Source: Saccharothrix sp. ALI-22-I (GTDB lineage Bacteria; Actinomycetota; Actinomycetes; Mycobacteriales; Pseudonocardiaceae). From it: a DNA stretch of 64,000 nucleotides. The notes under the pieces were generated by a model. It was not told where the DNA came from and did not search any database. It saw only the letters and a program-made list of their open reading frames with translations. Positions 7,535 to 16,594 of this stretch are shown in pieces; position 1 is the stretch's first letter; the number at the start of each line of letters is the position of its first letter. The stretch spans positions 496,001 through 560,000 of the forward strand of contig NZ_MTQP01000067.1 in the NCBI RefSeq assembly GCF_001984175.1, read 5' to 3'. The position numbers and the translations under genes are program-made.

Positions 7535-8818
7535 CTAACGCGTCGTGACCTCGGCCGAGCGGCGGAGGGTTTCACCGATCGCCAGCAGGCACGTCGCGCT
7601 CATCAGGGCGCCGGCGATCAGGTACAACGAGATCGGCCACGAGTCGTGCGTCGGCGTGGCTCCCAGCAGCCACGTCGCCACGACCGGGGACAAGCCGCCG
7701 CCCAGGACCGCGCCCAGCTGGTAGCTCAACGACACCCCGCTGTACCGCACCCGCGTGCCGAACAGCTCGGCGTAGTAGGCGGGCATCGGGCCGAAGATCG
7801 CGGCGGAGCCCGTGAACGCCAGCACCATCGCCAGCACCACCAACCCCGGTGACCGCGTCTCCAGCAGCCAGAACAGCGGGAACGCGAACACGCCGAGGAA
7901 CGCCGCCCCGCCCAGCATCACCGGCAGCCGCCCGATCCGGTCGGACAGCCGCGCGAACACCAGGATCGCCACCGCCTGGGTGAACGCCCCGATCAGCCCG
8001 GCGTTCAGCAACGTCCCGCGCGCCATCCCGAGCTGCTTCGTCCCGTACGACACCGCGAACGTGGCCACGACGAAGATGAACATGTTGAACCCGAGGTTCA
8101 CACCGGCGCCGAGCAGCACCCGCCTCCACGAGTCCCGCAGCACCACGACCAGCGGCAACCGGACCGCGCCCGCCGTGGCCCGCGCCTCGCGGAACACCGG
8201 GCTCTCCTCCACAGACAGCCGCACGTAAAGCCCGACGCCCACCAGCACCAGGCTGAACAGGAACGGCACCCGCCAGCCCCAGCCGAGGAACGCGTCCCCG
8301 GACACCGCGGTCGACGCCGCCATCGCGCCGTTGGCCAGCAGCAGCCCGATCGGGGACCCGAGGAACGTCCAGCTGCCGTACCAACCGGTCCGCCCCGCCG
8401 GCGCGTGCTCGACCGCCATCAGGGTCGCGCCACCCTGCTCACCACCGAGGAAGAACCCCTGCACCAACCGCAGCAACACCAACAGCAGCGGCGCGGCCAA
8501 CCCGATCGACGAGTACGTCGGCAGCAACCCGATCGCCGCCGTGCACACACCGGTCGCGGTCAACGTCAGCACCAGCATCGACCGCCGGCCGATGCGGTCG
8601 CCGAAGTGCCCGATCACCACCCCGCCCAACGGCCGGGCCAGGAACCCCGCGCCGAACGTGGCGAACGCCAGCAGCGTGCCGATGCGCGGGTCGAAGGAGG
8701 GGAAGAACAACTTGTCGAACACCAGCGCCGAGGCGGTGCCGTAGAGCAGGAAGTCGTACAACTCCACCGCGTTGCCCGCGGAACTGGCTAACGCCACCCG
8801 GCGCACCTCGGATGCCAT
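7535..8818 (-). CDS. MHS-type major facilitator superfamily transporter
   Basis: The 427-residue protein has twelve predicted membrane segments. The N-terminus VALASSAGNAVELYDFLLYG is the hallmark of metabolite:H+ symporters (ShiA/ProP/KgtP type). The loop 2-3 motif reads GHFGDRIGRR, repeated in weaker form as ARLSDRIGRLP in the second half. Substrates of this family are dicarboxylates, shikimate, proline/betaine and similar acids; the sequence does not decide between them. It converges on the monooxygenase with 38 bp between stops and no obvious terminator, and diverges from the esterase gene. Confidence 0.88.
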   Translation of the reverse strand: MASEVRRVALASSAGNAVELYDFLLYGTASALVFDKLFFPSFDPRIGTLLAFATFGAGFLARPLGGVVIGHFGDRIGRRSMLVLTLTATGVCTAAIGLLPTYSSIGLAAPLLLVLLRLVQGFFLGGEQGGATLMAVEHAPAGRTGWYGSWTFLGSPIGLLLANGAMAASTAVSGDAFLGWGWRVPFLFSLVLVGVGLYVRLSVEESPVFREARATAGAVRLPLVVVLRDSWRRVLLGAGVNLGFNMFIFVVATFAVSYGTKQLGMARGTLLNAGLIGAFTQAVAILVFARLSDRIGRLPVMLGGAAFLGVFAFPLFWLLETRSPGLVVLAMVLAFTGSAAIFGPMPAYYAELFGTRVRYSGVSLSYQLGAVLGGGLSPVVATWLLGATPTHDSWPISLYLIAGALMSATCLLAIGETLRRSAEVTTR

Positions 8819-8853
8819 CCACCCACCCTGGCCCGTCCCCTGAGATGCGGGCC

Positions 8854-8882
8854 TTGACAGTGAGATACCTCACAGACACTAT
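8854..8882 (+). promoter_or_regulatory. Promoter of the SGNH esterase gene
   Basis: A perfect -35 TTGACA (8854-8859) is followed after 17 bp by CACTAT (8877-8882). Transcription would start near 8889, giving a ~20-nt leader. Confidence 0.6.
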
Positions 8883-8909
8883 CCGTAAGTCCCTGCCTAC
8901 TCGCGAGTA

Positions 8910-9794
8910 ATGAGGTCGACGATGACCCTCCGCCTGCCCGCGGTACTCACTCTCGCCGCGGCGTTGCTGGTGCCCGCCACCGCCACCACCACCGCTGCCG
9001 CCGCGACACCCGGAACCCCGGCGTACGGGAACTACGTCGCGCTCGGCGACTCCTACGCCTCCGGTCCGTTCATCCCGCACCAGCGCACCGACCCGCTCGG
9101 CTGCTTCCGGTCGACCAGGAACTACGCGTCCCTGGTCGCCGAACGCCTCGGCACGAAGCTCACCGACGTCACCTGCGGCGGCGCCACCACGGTGGACATG
9201 ACCGCGCCGCAGGACGTGCTGTTCGGCCCGAACCCGCCGCAGCTCGACGCGCTGACCCCGGACACCGACCTGGTCACCGTCACCATCGGCGGCAACGACA
9301 TCGGGTTCTCCGACATCATCCTGACCTGCGCCCAGGACAGCGTGCTCGACCCGTTCGGCAACCCCTGCACCAGGCGTTACACGGCCGGCGGCACGGATCG
9401 GCTGGCCGCGCGGATCGACGCCCTGGCGCCCAAGGTCGCGGCGGTGCTGCAAGGCATCGCGCAGCGCGCGCCCGAGGCCCACGTCGTCGTAGTGGCCTAC
9501 TTGCGCATCCTGCCGCCGTCGCACGGGTGCTGGCCGGTGGTGCCGATCTCGGTGGGCGACGTGCCGTACCTGGACGCCACCCAGCGCAAGCTGAACGGGA
9601 TGCTGGGCGCGCGGGCCGGTGCGGCGGGGGCGACGTTCGTCGACCCGTACCCGAGCAGCCTCGGCCGGGACGTGTGCCAGCTGCCGGGCGTGAAGTGGGT
9701 GGAGGGCCTGGTGCCGACCGCGCCCGCGTTCCCGGTGCACCCCAACGCCGCCGGCATGCGGGCGGTCGCGGACCTGGTCGTGGCAGCCGTCTAA
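8910..9794 (+). CDS. Secreted SGNH-fold esterase/lipase
   Basis: The protein has a signal peptide (hydrophobic run LPAVLTLAAALLVPATAT, Ala-rich cleavage region near residue 30-35). An SGNH hydrolase domain follows: block I VALGDSYASG (nucleophile Ser about 48), block III GGNDIGFSD, and block V HPNAAGMRAVADLV with the catalytic His. Six Cys in the mature part suggest three disulfides, as in Streptomyces rimosus/S. coelicolor secreted lipases. It should hydrolyse extracellular esters. The first ATG (8910) has no Shine-Dalgarno, while the in-frame ATG at 8922 has GAGG six bases ahead, so the protein may start four codons later. Confidence 0.92.
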   Translation: MRSTMTLRLPAVLTLAAALLVPATATTTAAAATPGTPAYGNYVALGDSYASGPFIPHQRTDPLGCFRSTRNYASLVAERLGTKLTDVTCGGATTVDMTAPQDVLFGPNPPQLDALTPDTDLVTVTIGGNDIGFSDIILTCAQDSVLDPFGNPCTRRYTAGGTDRLAARIDALAPKVAAVLQGIAQRAPEAHVVVVAYLRILPPSHGCWPVVPISVGDVPYLDATQRKLNGMLGARAGAAGATFVDPYPSSLGRDVCQLPGVKWVEGLVPTAPAFPVHPNAAGMRAVADLVVAAV

Positions 9795-9911
9795 GAGCAG
9801 CCGTCCAGCAGCCGTCCAGGAGAGTGCCGGTCCGTAAACCACCCCCGTGGGGACCACACGATCCGGTGAGTTCGCTGGAGCGAGTGGTGCCAGGCGGCCA
9901 GCCTGGGAAGC

Positions 9912-10265
9912 ATGGCACCACTCCCCCTGTTCGCGGCGATGGCCGCTTTGGTCCCGGTCTTCTCCGCACCGGAGTCGAGCTTCGTGCTCACCGTGGTGCG
10001 CGACGAAGAGGTCCAACTGGTCAGCCTGACCTGCGAGCCGACCGGCGGTCTGCACCCCAAAGCCGACCAGGCCTGCCTCGCGCTGTCCGAAGTGGACGGC
10101 CAGATCGAAGGCCTGTCGAACGGCCAGGGCCTGTGCACGCTGGAGTACGACCCGGTGCGGGTGACTGCGTCCGGCAGGTGGCGGGGCGAGTCGCGCACGT
10201 TCGAGGCGACGTTCCCGAACTCGTGCGTGATGCACGCGGAGACCGGCCCGGTGTTCGACTTCTGA
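9912..10265 (+). CDS. Streptomyces subtilisin inhibitor (SSI)-like protease inhibitor
   Basis: The 117-residue exported protein has a short signal peptide (about 1-19) and the SSI fold pattern. It shows VSLTCEPTGGLHPKADQACLAL, then LCTLEYDPV, and ends NSCVMHAETGPVFDF. The four Cys are spaced as in SSI, forming two disulfides. By alignment with SSI (reactive Met73-Val74 in CPMVYDP) the scissile bond here is Leu-Glu in C-T-L-E-Y-D-P, so P1 Leu predicts inhibition of subtilisin- or chymotrypsin-like proteases. The length is typical of the family. It lies 117 bp after the esterase gene and ends just before a very strong terminator. Confidence 0.85.
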   Translation: MAPLPLFAAMAALVPVFSAPESSFVLTVVRDEEVQLVSLTCEPTGGLHPKADQACLALSEVDGQIEGLSNGQGLCTLEYDPVRVTASGRWRGESRTFEATFPNSCVMHAETGPVFDF

Positions 10266-10288
10266 TGCGGCACGGCCTCGGCGAGACA

Positions 10289-10340
10289 CCCGTAGAGGGG
10301 CTCACGACACCGCCGCCGAAGTCGTGGACCCCTCTACGGG
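10289..10340 (+). terminator. Strong terminator after the SSI-like gene
   Basis: The left arm 10289-10308 (CCCGTAGAGGGG, then CTCACGAC) pairs with 10321-10340 (GTCGTGGA, then CCCCTCTACGGG) over 20 positions with two mismatches. The loop is 12 nt and GTTTC follows. Confidence 0.8.
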
Positions 10341-10620
10341 GTTTCTGCGAAGGTCCTCGGACCTCTGGGCTGACCGTAGGGACTCCGGACGGTAATCGTC
10401 AACAATCTTCACATTCGTGAAATGCGGTCGCAGCAAGGATCTGCGAATACCCTTACCGTCAGGCACTCCGGCCTGACCCATCCGAGTGATCCGATCTTTA
10501 ATATCGGCACGCTGCGTTTCAGATAAGCCGCTTCACTCCCCGCGCGAACCGCTTGAAGGATTCATCCGGGTGATTTCCTGCCCGGTTGACGCAGCTGCTT
10601 TGCACTGCAAACCTGGCTGC
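10341..10620. other. Intergenic stretch, AT-richer than its surroundings
   Basis: After the terminator there is no supported gene up to the ATG at 10621. The stretch holds a small hairpin GTCAGGC-N6-GCCTGAC (10458-10477), an AT-rich patch CTTTAATATCGG near 10495, and the regulatory site described separately at 10586-10611. The lower GC content is notable but short. Confidence 0.5.
10586..10611 (+). promoter_or_regulatory. Operator TTTGCA-C-TGCAAA next to a -35-like TTGACG
   Basis: TTGACG (10586-10591) is followed by the perfect 13-bp inverted repeat TTTGCA-C-TGCAAA (10599-10611), nine bases before the ATG at 10621. It is the natural site for the wHTH repressor encoded two genes downstream; that link is inference. 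Confidence 0.5.
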
Positions 10621-11388
10621 ATGACAGACCTGTTGGGGGATCTGGCGGAGTTACGCCGTCGGGCGCGGGAGGATCGGCACGCCTACCCGTTCCCGCTGCT
10701 GTTCTTCGGCATCGCGTCGTTCCTGGCGATACCGCTGTACGCGCCGTCGAACCCGGTCGTGCGGCAGGTGGAGTGGAACCCGCTGTCGGTGCTCGGCGCG
10801 CACACCGAAGTGCGGCACCCATTGCTGCTCGGCCTGTACTGGCCGGTCGTGCTGCTGGTGGGCGCGCTCGCCACCGCGTGGTGGTACCACAGGCGCGGGG
10901 CGCGGGTCGGCATCGAGACGTCCACCAGGGGCTACCTCGGCGCGTTGGCAATCGGCCTCGGCTCACCCCTGGTCAGCATGGGCCTGATCTGGTTGCTGCC
11001 CAGGACCGCGATCGGCTTCTGGGGTCAAGGTCCGGCCACCGGCATCGGTGCGATCGTGATCGCGGCGGCCACGGTGCTGTGGCGCTGGCGAGCACCACGC
11101 GTCCTGACGTTGACGGCGGCCGTGCTGGGCACGGCGGTGCTCCAGTACGCCCAGAGCGCGATCGGCCAGTTCATCGCGATCGGCCTCGGCCTGGTGGTGT
11201 TGGCGGCCGTGGAGCGCAGCACCCGGTTCACCACGATCACCGCGGCCTACCTCGTCGCCCTGTGCTTGTCCGCCGCCTTCACGCCGCTGACGTTGACGCC
11301 CGCCACCGCGTGGTCTCTGGGCAGCGTGGTGATGCTGCCGGGATTTGCGCTCGTCGTCGGCGGTCTGGTGGGCTTGCGGCGTGGCTGA
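10621..11388 (+). CDS. Integral membrane protein of unknown function, paired with a wHTH regulator
   Basis: The 255-residue protein starts MTDLLGDLAELRRRAREDRH, a charged cytoplasmic helix. About seven hydrophobic segments follow: FPLLFFGIASFLAIPLY, PVVLLVGALATAWWY, YLGALAIGLG and others. I recognise no catalytic motif. I chose the ATG at 10621 over an upstream GTG because the leader between them is not membrane-like and overlaps the operator. It overlaps the next gene by 8 nt. A membrane protein coupled to a small winged-helix repressor behind a palindromic operator suggests an inducible efflux or envelope-stress function, not proven. Confidence 0.8.
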   Translation: MTDLLGDLAELRRRAREDRHAYPFPLLFFGIASFLAIPLYAPSNPVVRQVEWNPLSVLGAHTEVRHPLLLGLYWPVVLLVGALATAWWYHRRGARVGIETSTRGYLGALAIGLGSPLVSMGLIWLLPRTAIGFWGQGPATGIGAIVIAAATVLWRWRAPRVLTLTAAVLGTAVLQYAQSAIGQFIAIGLGLVVLAAVERSTRFTTITAAYLVALCLSAAFTPLTLTPATAWSLGSVVMLPGFALVVGGLVGLRRG

Positions 11389-11695
11389 TCACCCGACCGC
11401 GTCGCTGGACGACGTAGTGCACCAGAGGCACCGGCTGGGCATCCTGACCGTCGCGGCCGAGGCGAAGCGGGTCGAGTTCGGCTACCTGCGGTCCACTTTG
11501 GAGTTGACTGCCGGAAACCTGTCGCGGCACATCGCGGTGCTGGAGCAGGCCGGGCTGGTGGCGGTGGAGAAGGGTTACGACGGGAAACGACCTCGGACCT
11601 GGGTGAGTGTGACGGAACCGGGCCGTGCCGCGCTGGCCGTGGAGATGAAGGCCTTGCGGGCGCTGGTGGAACGGCACGTAGCCTCGGAGGCATGA
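11381..11695 (+). CDS. Small winged-helix DNA-binding regulator (HTH_34/MarR-like)
   Basis: The protein has 104 residues and is almost entirely one wHTH domain. LDDVVHQRHRLGILTVAAEA leads into FGYLRSTLELTAGNLSRHIAVLEQAGLV (recognition helix) and the wing KGYDGKRPRTWVSVTEPGRAAL. This is the pattern of the single-domain HTH_34-type regulators. The GTG at 11381 lies inside the last codons of the membrane gene (8-nt overlap), and the stop overlaps the glutathione peroxidase ATG (ATGA). It probably represses its own operon via the TTTGCA-C-TGCAAA site. Confidence 0.85.
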   Translation: MADHPTASLDDVVHQRHRLGILTVAAEAKRVEFGYLRSTLELTAGNLSRHIAVLEQAGLVAVEKGYDGKRPRTWVSVTEPGRAALAVEMKALRALVERHVASEA

Positions 11696-12177
11696 GCATC
11701 CACGAGATCCCCGTGCACACCTTGGCCGGCGAGCCGTCGAACCTGGGCACGTTGGCGGGCAAGGCACTGCTGGTGGTGAACGTCGCGTCCAAGTGCGGGC
11801 TGACGCCGCAGTACAAGGGCTTGGAGCGACTCCAGGAGCGGTACGCGGCACAGGGGTTCTCCGTGGTCGGGTTCCCGTGCAACCAGTTCGCCGGGCAGGA
11901 GCCGGGCACGGCGGAGGAGATCGCGACCTTCTGCTCGACCACCTACGGTGTGACGTTCCCGATGTTCGAGAAGATCGACGTCAACGGCCCGTCCCGGCAC
12001 CCGCTCTACGCGGAGCTGACCGAGTTCGCCGACGTCGACGGCACGGCCGGCGACGTCCAGTGGAACTTCGAGAAGTTCCTGATCGCCCCGACCGGCGAGG
12101 TAGTGGCCCGGTTCCGACCGACCACCGAGCCGGAGGACGACACCGTCGTCAAGGCGATCGAGTCCGTGCTCCCCTAG
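11692..12177 (+). CDS. Glutathione peroxidase-family (thioredoxin-dependent) peroxidase
   Basis: The 161-residue protein has the family blocks VVNVASKCGLTPQYKGLE (peroxidatic Cys about residue 36), FPCNQFAGQEPG (second Cys and Gln) and WNFEKFL (Trp/Asn of the catalytic tetrad). The active residue is Cys, not selenocysteine. The second Cys in FPCNQF is as in thioredoxin-using bacterial and plant enzymes. It reduces peroxides in the cytoplasm. It overlaps the upstream regulator by 4 nt, placing an antioxidant enzyme in the same transcript as the membrane protein/regulator pair. Confidence 0.93.
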   Translation: MSIHEIPVHTLAGEPSNLGTLAGKALLVVNVASKCGLTPQYKGLERLQERYAAQGFSVVGFPCNQFAGQEPGTAEEIATFCSTTYGVTFPMFEKIDVNGPSRHPLYAELTEFADVDGTAGDVQWNFEKFLIAPTGEVVARFRPTTEPEDDTVVKAIESVLP

Positions 12178-12258
12178 CTCCTCCGGTTCACCGGCTCCCC
12201 ACCACCGACGGCACCCGAGCGCGCAGAGTGACCCACCCGATCTACCCCCGACCGACGC

Positions 12259-12289
12259 GGGAGGTGGCCCAACCCCGGGACCACCTCCC
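12259..12289. terminator. Bidirectional terminator between gpx and sdaA
   Basis: GGGAGGTGG (12259-12267) and CCACCTCCC (12281-12289) form a perfect 9-bp stem with a 13-nt loop between two convergent genes. Confidence 0.65.
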
Positions 12290-12296
12290 ACCCCGT

Positions 12297-13661
<1,365 letters not shown>

Positions 13662-13665
13662 GACG

Positions 13666-14046
13666 TCAGTCCCCGGTCAGTTCCGCGTACTTCGCGGCGG
13701 TCAACAACCCGGTCGCGTCGGTGACGACCACCTTGAACAGCCACCCCTGGCCGTACGGGTCGTTGTTGATCAACGCCGGGTCGTTGACGGCCAGCTCGTT
13801 GACCGCCACCACCTCGCCGCTGACCGGCGCGTACAGGTCGCTCACCGACTTGGTCGACTCCAGCTCGCCGCACACGTCGCCGGACTTGACGACGGCGCCG
13901 AGCTCGGGCAGCTCCACGAACACGATGTCGCCCAACGCCTCCGCCGCGTACGAGGTGATGCCGATCGCCACGGGCTCCTGGGTACCCGGCGCCCAGTCCA
14001 CCCACTCGTGCTCGGGCGTGTACAGCAGGTTGTCCGGAAAAGTCAC
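13666..14046 (-). CDS. gcvH: Glycine cleavage system H protein
   Basis: The 126-residue lipoyl carrier protein has the N-terminus PDNLLYTPEHEWVDWA, the core GITSYAAEALGDIVFVELPE and the lipoylated Lys in GELESTKSVSDLYAPVSGEV (about residue 63). It shuttles the aminomethyl group between P, T and L proteins. The GTG at 14046 is chosen because AGGGAG lies seven bases ahead; longer frames would enter the riboswitch. No gcvT or gcvP is in this window, so H is separated from the rest of the complex and paired with serine deaminase. Confidence 0.96.
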   Translation of the reverse strand: MTFPDNLLYTPEHEWVDWAPGTQEPVAIGITSYAAEALGDIVFVELPELGAVVKSGDVCGELESTKSVSDLYAPVSGEVVAVNELAVNDPALINNDPYGQGWLFKVVVTDATGLLTAAKYAELTGD

Positions 14047-14071
14047 GACAGCGCTCCCTAATGGCGAGGTC

Positions 14072-14275
14072 CGGATCCCCACTCTGTCCTGGGACCTGAG
14101 AGCTTCGCCGGGGCGACGGCTGAGACGTCGATCCACCCGGCTTGCACCGTGGGTGCGCGCCGAAGCACGCTTTCCAGAGTCGCCTCACCCGAGCGGTTCT
14201 CGCTGCCTGAGAGTGTGCGGGGTACTTGCTCCTTCGGCGCCTCGGCACGAACACCGAGGTCTCTCCCGCGCGGGT
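14072..14275 (-). ncRNA. Tandem glycine riboswitch controlling gcvH-sdaA
   Basis: Read on the minus strand, the leader has two successive glycine-aptamer signatures. The first is GGGAGAGACC, then GGCGCCGAAGGAGCAA, then CTCTCAGGCAGCGAGAACC, then GACTCTGGAAAG. The second runs through CGCCCCGGCGAAG, CTCTCAGGTCCCAGGACAGAG and GTGG. Both carry the GAAG/CTCTCAGG core and the ACAGAG- or CTCTGG-like closing strand of this riboswitch class. Two aptamers in series are the usual arrangement; when glycine binds they usually turn expression on. It directly precedes the gcvH ribosome-binding site. Confidence 0.93.
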
Positions 14276-14322
14276 TCCGGCGCTGACAGCGCGCCGCGGC
14301 CGTTGTTCAGTTGGTTCCGCGA

Positions 14323-14352
14323 ACGCTAGGTCCCCACGCGGACGGGTGTCAA
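14323..14352 (-). promoter_or_regulatory. Promoter of the riboswitch-gcvH-sdaA transcript
   Basis: On the minus strand a perfect TTGACA (14352-14347), an 18-bp spacer and TAGCGT (14328-14323) precede the riboswitch by about 45 bp. The start of RNA would be near 14316. Confidence 0.6.
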
Positions 14353-14472
14353 CGGACCGCCGGACTTGTTCACACAGCACAACACGACCCCTGGTCGTTA
14401 GTGCCCGCAGGACGATGACACCGAAACCCCCGTACCGGACCTTTGGTGTAACAACGGCTGAAGGAGCCCACC

Positions 14473-15579
14473 GTGCGGATCGCAGTCCCCCGTGAGATCA
14501 AGAACCACGAGTACCGCGTCGCGCTGACCCCGGCGGGCGCCCACGAGCTGACGCAACGCGGTCACGACGTGCTCGTCGAGGCCGGTGCGGGCCTCGGTTC
14601 GGCCATCACCGACGAGGAGTACCTGGCCGCCGGCGCGAAGGTCCTGGCCACCGCGGACGACGTGTGGGCCGAGGGCGAGCTGGTGCTCAAGGTCAAGGAG
14701 CCCATCGCCGAGGAGTACCCGCGGCTGCGCCGGGACCAGGTCCTGTTCACCTACCTCCACCTGGCCGCCGACCGGCCGCTGACGCAGGCGCTGCTGGACT
14801 CCGGCACCACCGCGATCGCCTACGAGACCGTGCAGACCGCGAACGGCGCGCTGCCGCTGCTGGCGCCGATGTCCGAGGTCGCGGGCCGCCTCGCGCCGCA
14901 GGTGGGCGCGTTCGCGCTGATGAAGCCCTCCGGTGGCCGCGGCGTGCTGCCCGGCGGGGTGCCCGGTGTGCACCCGGCGCGTGTCGTCGTCATCGGCGGC
15001 GGCGTGGCGGGCCTGAACGCGGCCGCGATCGCCGTCGGCATGGGCGCGGACGTGCAGATCCTGGACACCAACGTGGACCGGCTGCGCCACATCGACGCCC
15101 TCTACCAGGGCCGCCTGCGCACCGTGACGTCCAACCGGTACTCGGTCGAGCAGGCCGTCCGCGAGGCCGATCTGGTGATCGGCGCGGTGCTGGTGCCCGG
15201 TGCGAAGGCGCCGAAGCTGGTCAGCAACCAGCTCGTGGGGGACATGAAGCCCGGCTCGGTGCTGGTGGACATCGCGATCGACCAGGGCGGCTGCTTCGCC
15301 GACTCACGGCCGACCACGCACGCCGACCCGACCTACCAGGTGCACGACTCGGTCTTCTACTGCGTCGCGAACATGCCGGGCGCGGTGCCGCGCACCTCCA
15401 CCTACGCGCTGACCAACGTGACCCTGCCGTACGCCGTGGCGCTGGCCGAACAGGGCTGGCAGGCGGCGCTGCACGCGGACGCGTCGCTGGCGCTGGGTCT
15501 GAACGTGCACGACGGCCTGCTGACCAACCTGCCGGTGGCGGAGGCGCACGGCCTGACCCACACCCCGCTCGACCTCTGA
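14473..15579 (+). CDS. ald: Alanine dehydrogenase
   Basis: The 368-residue NAD-dependent enzyme interconverts L-alanine and pyruvate plus ammonia. The N-terminal catalytic domain begins MRIAVPREIKNHEYRVALTP. It has the catalytic Lys in VLKVKEPI (about 74) and His in FTYLHLAADRP (about 96). The NAD domain has VVVIGGGVAGLNAAAIAVGMGA (about 170-190), and the substrate-closing region DSVFYCVANMPGAVPRTST follows. The length is typical. The GTG start has AAGGAG six bases upstream. It diverges from the glycine-riboswitch operon, so serine deamination and alanine/pyruvate exchange are encoded side by side. Confidence 0.97.
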   Translation: MRIAVPREIKNHEYRVALTPAGAHELTQRGHDVLVEAGAGLGSAITDEEYLAAGAKVLATADDVWAEGELVLKVKEPIAEEYPRLRRDQVLFTYLHLAADRPLTQALLDSGTTAIAYETVQTANGALPLLAPMSEVAGRLAPQVGAFALMKPSGGRGVLPGGVPGVHPARVVVIGGGVAGLNAAAIAVGMGADVQILDTNVDRLRHIDALYQGRLRTVTSNRYSVEQAVREADLVIGAVLVPGAKAPKLVSNQLVGDMKPGSVLVDIAIDQGGCFADSRPTTHADPTYQVHDSVFYCVANMPGAVPRTSTYALTNVTLPYAVALAEQGWQAALHADASLALGLNVHDGLLTNLPVAEAHGLTHTPLDL

Positions 15580-15980
15580 GCCGTCGCACGGACCCTCTAC
15601 GCGAGGTCGCGGACTTCCCCGGCTGCGGAGCAGCGGCCATCCAACACAGCGAAAAGGCCCCGCTCACAGCACGTGAGCGGGGCCCTTCGGCAATAAAGAC
15701 GGCCCGCTCAACCAGCCTGGGGGTCACTGGGAGCGGGCCGCGCTACCAATCTTAGCCGGACAAAGGCTGCCGTGCCCAGCCACCCCACCGATCCGGGCCA
15801 ACATTTCCTCGCCGGCAGGCAACGGAGTGTGGGCGGCCTCAAGCGAAAGAGTGAATTCCCGTCGTAACGGGTAAGTCACGACGTCCTCCGGCCGATGCAC
15901 AAGACGGGAACTCCGCAGCTACGCAGCGGGGTCGTCCGTTCGCGCGGCGTGCTGCCGCGCCACCCGGCGATCGGAGCGCA
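15580..15980. other. 400-bp intergenic region after ald
   Basis: The first part holds two adjacent terminator hairpins (listed separately). From 15741 to 15980 I see no open frame with a plausible start, no tRNA cloverleaf and no repeat. A short inverted pair CCCGTCGTAACGGG lies near 15857-15870. Confidence 0.6.
15656..15740 (+). terminator. Two adjacent perfect hairpins after ald
   Basis: Hairpin 1 is GGCCCCGCTCAC (15656-15667), loop AGCAC, GTGAGCGGGGCC (15673-15684). Hairpin 2 is CGGCCCGCTC (15700-15709) with GAGCGGGCCG (15731-15740). Between them lies CAATAAAGA, which gives T-rich RNA on the minus strand after hairpin 2. Confidence 0.75.
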
Positions 15981-16163
15981 ATGGCTGAACCTCAGGGTTG
16001 GATCGACTGCCACGACCCGTTCGGGCGGGACCGGTCGATGACCGTGCTCGTCGAGAACGACCGAGTTCTGCTGGTCGCGCCACCCGGCGAGTCGGCTGTG
16101 ATGTCAGTCACACAGACACGCAGGTTGCACCGACTGCTGGACCAAGCCGCCGACAGGATGTGA
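15981..16163 (+). CDS. Small unknown protein, 60 residues
   Basis: The frame starts MAEPQGWIDCHDPFGRDRSM and reads as a small beta-rich domain (TVLVENDRVLLVAPPG) followed by a helix ending in HRLLDQAADRM. I do not recognise it. The stop is six bases before the GTG of the next gene, so the two form an operon. Codon use is normal for the window. Small proteins of this kind beside a CxxC-WPC protein are often associated with XRE-type regulator loci in actinobacteria, but no such regulator is visible here. Confidence 0.6.
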   Translation: MAEPQGWIDCHDPFGRDRSMTVLVENDRVLLVAPPGESAVMSVTQTRRLHRLLDQAADRM

Positions 16164-16169
16164 GCCCGC

Positions 16170-16544
16170 GTGGACGAGGCACTGCGGGCGGCAGTACTGC
16201 GCCGGCTGGCGTTGCTGGACGAGATCGCCGAACGCGGTGAGGCGGACGCCCTGCTGCCGCTCGCGCGCTCCGAGATCCACCGCCTGGCCGACGGATGGCG
16301 CCTGCTGTTGACCGTGCACCAGCCCGATCCCGACGGCCGCTGCGGCGCGTGCCCCGGCATCCTGCGGCACAAGAAGTGGCCGTGCCAGGTGTGGACGATG
16401 GCCCACCAGCACCTCATCGGCGACGGCCTGCCGCACCGCGAACGCCGCCGTCCCCTGCGCCAACTGCGCCGTCCCAACGACGCCGAGGTGACGACCGAGA
16501 TACCGGTGGTGCGATCGAAACCGCGACACGCCCTCCCCGAGTGA
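16170..16544 (+). CDS. Unknown protein with CxxC...WPCxVW motif
   Basis: The 124-residue protein has a helical N-terminal half (ALRAAVLRRLALLDEIAERG, then a long helix to about 45). A Cys-rich segment DGRCGACPG...KKWPCQVWTMAHQHL (about residues 51-85) could bind zinc. The C-terminal tail is Arg/Pro-rich and probably disordered. I recall many uncharacterised actinobacterial proteins with this GRCxAC...WPCxVW arrangement but no proven function. It is second in a two-gene unit; a short hairpin CCTGCC-TAG-GGCAGG (16547-16561) follows. Confidence 0.72.
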   Translation: MDEALRAAVLRRLALLDEIAERGEADALLPLARSEIHRLADGWRLLLTVHQPDPDGRCGACPGILRHKKWPCQVWTMAHQHLIGDGLPHRERRRPLRQLRRPNDAEVTTEIPVVRSKPRHALPE

Positions 16545-16594
16545 CCTGCCTAGGGCAGGATGACCCCCGATAGGAGTACTCGGGAGGGACGCGC

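Noticed and set aside
11692..12177. Selenoprotein glutathione peroxidase
   Set aside because: The catalytic codon is TGC (Cys), not TGA, so no selenocysteine is involved.
15741..15980. Possible tRNA or small RNA downstream of ald
   Set aside because: On the minus strand a TTGGTAGCGCG string resembles a D-arm, but no acceptor, anticodon and T-arm set can be folded.
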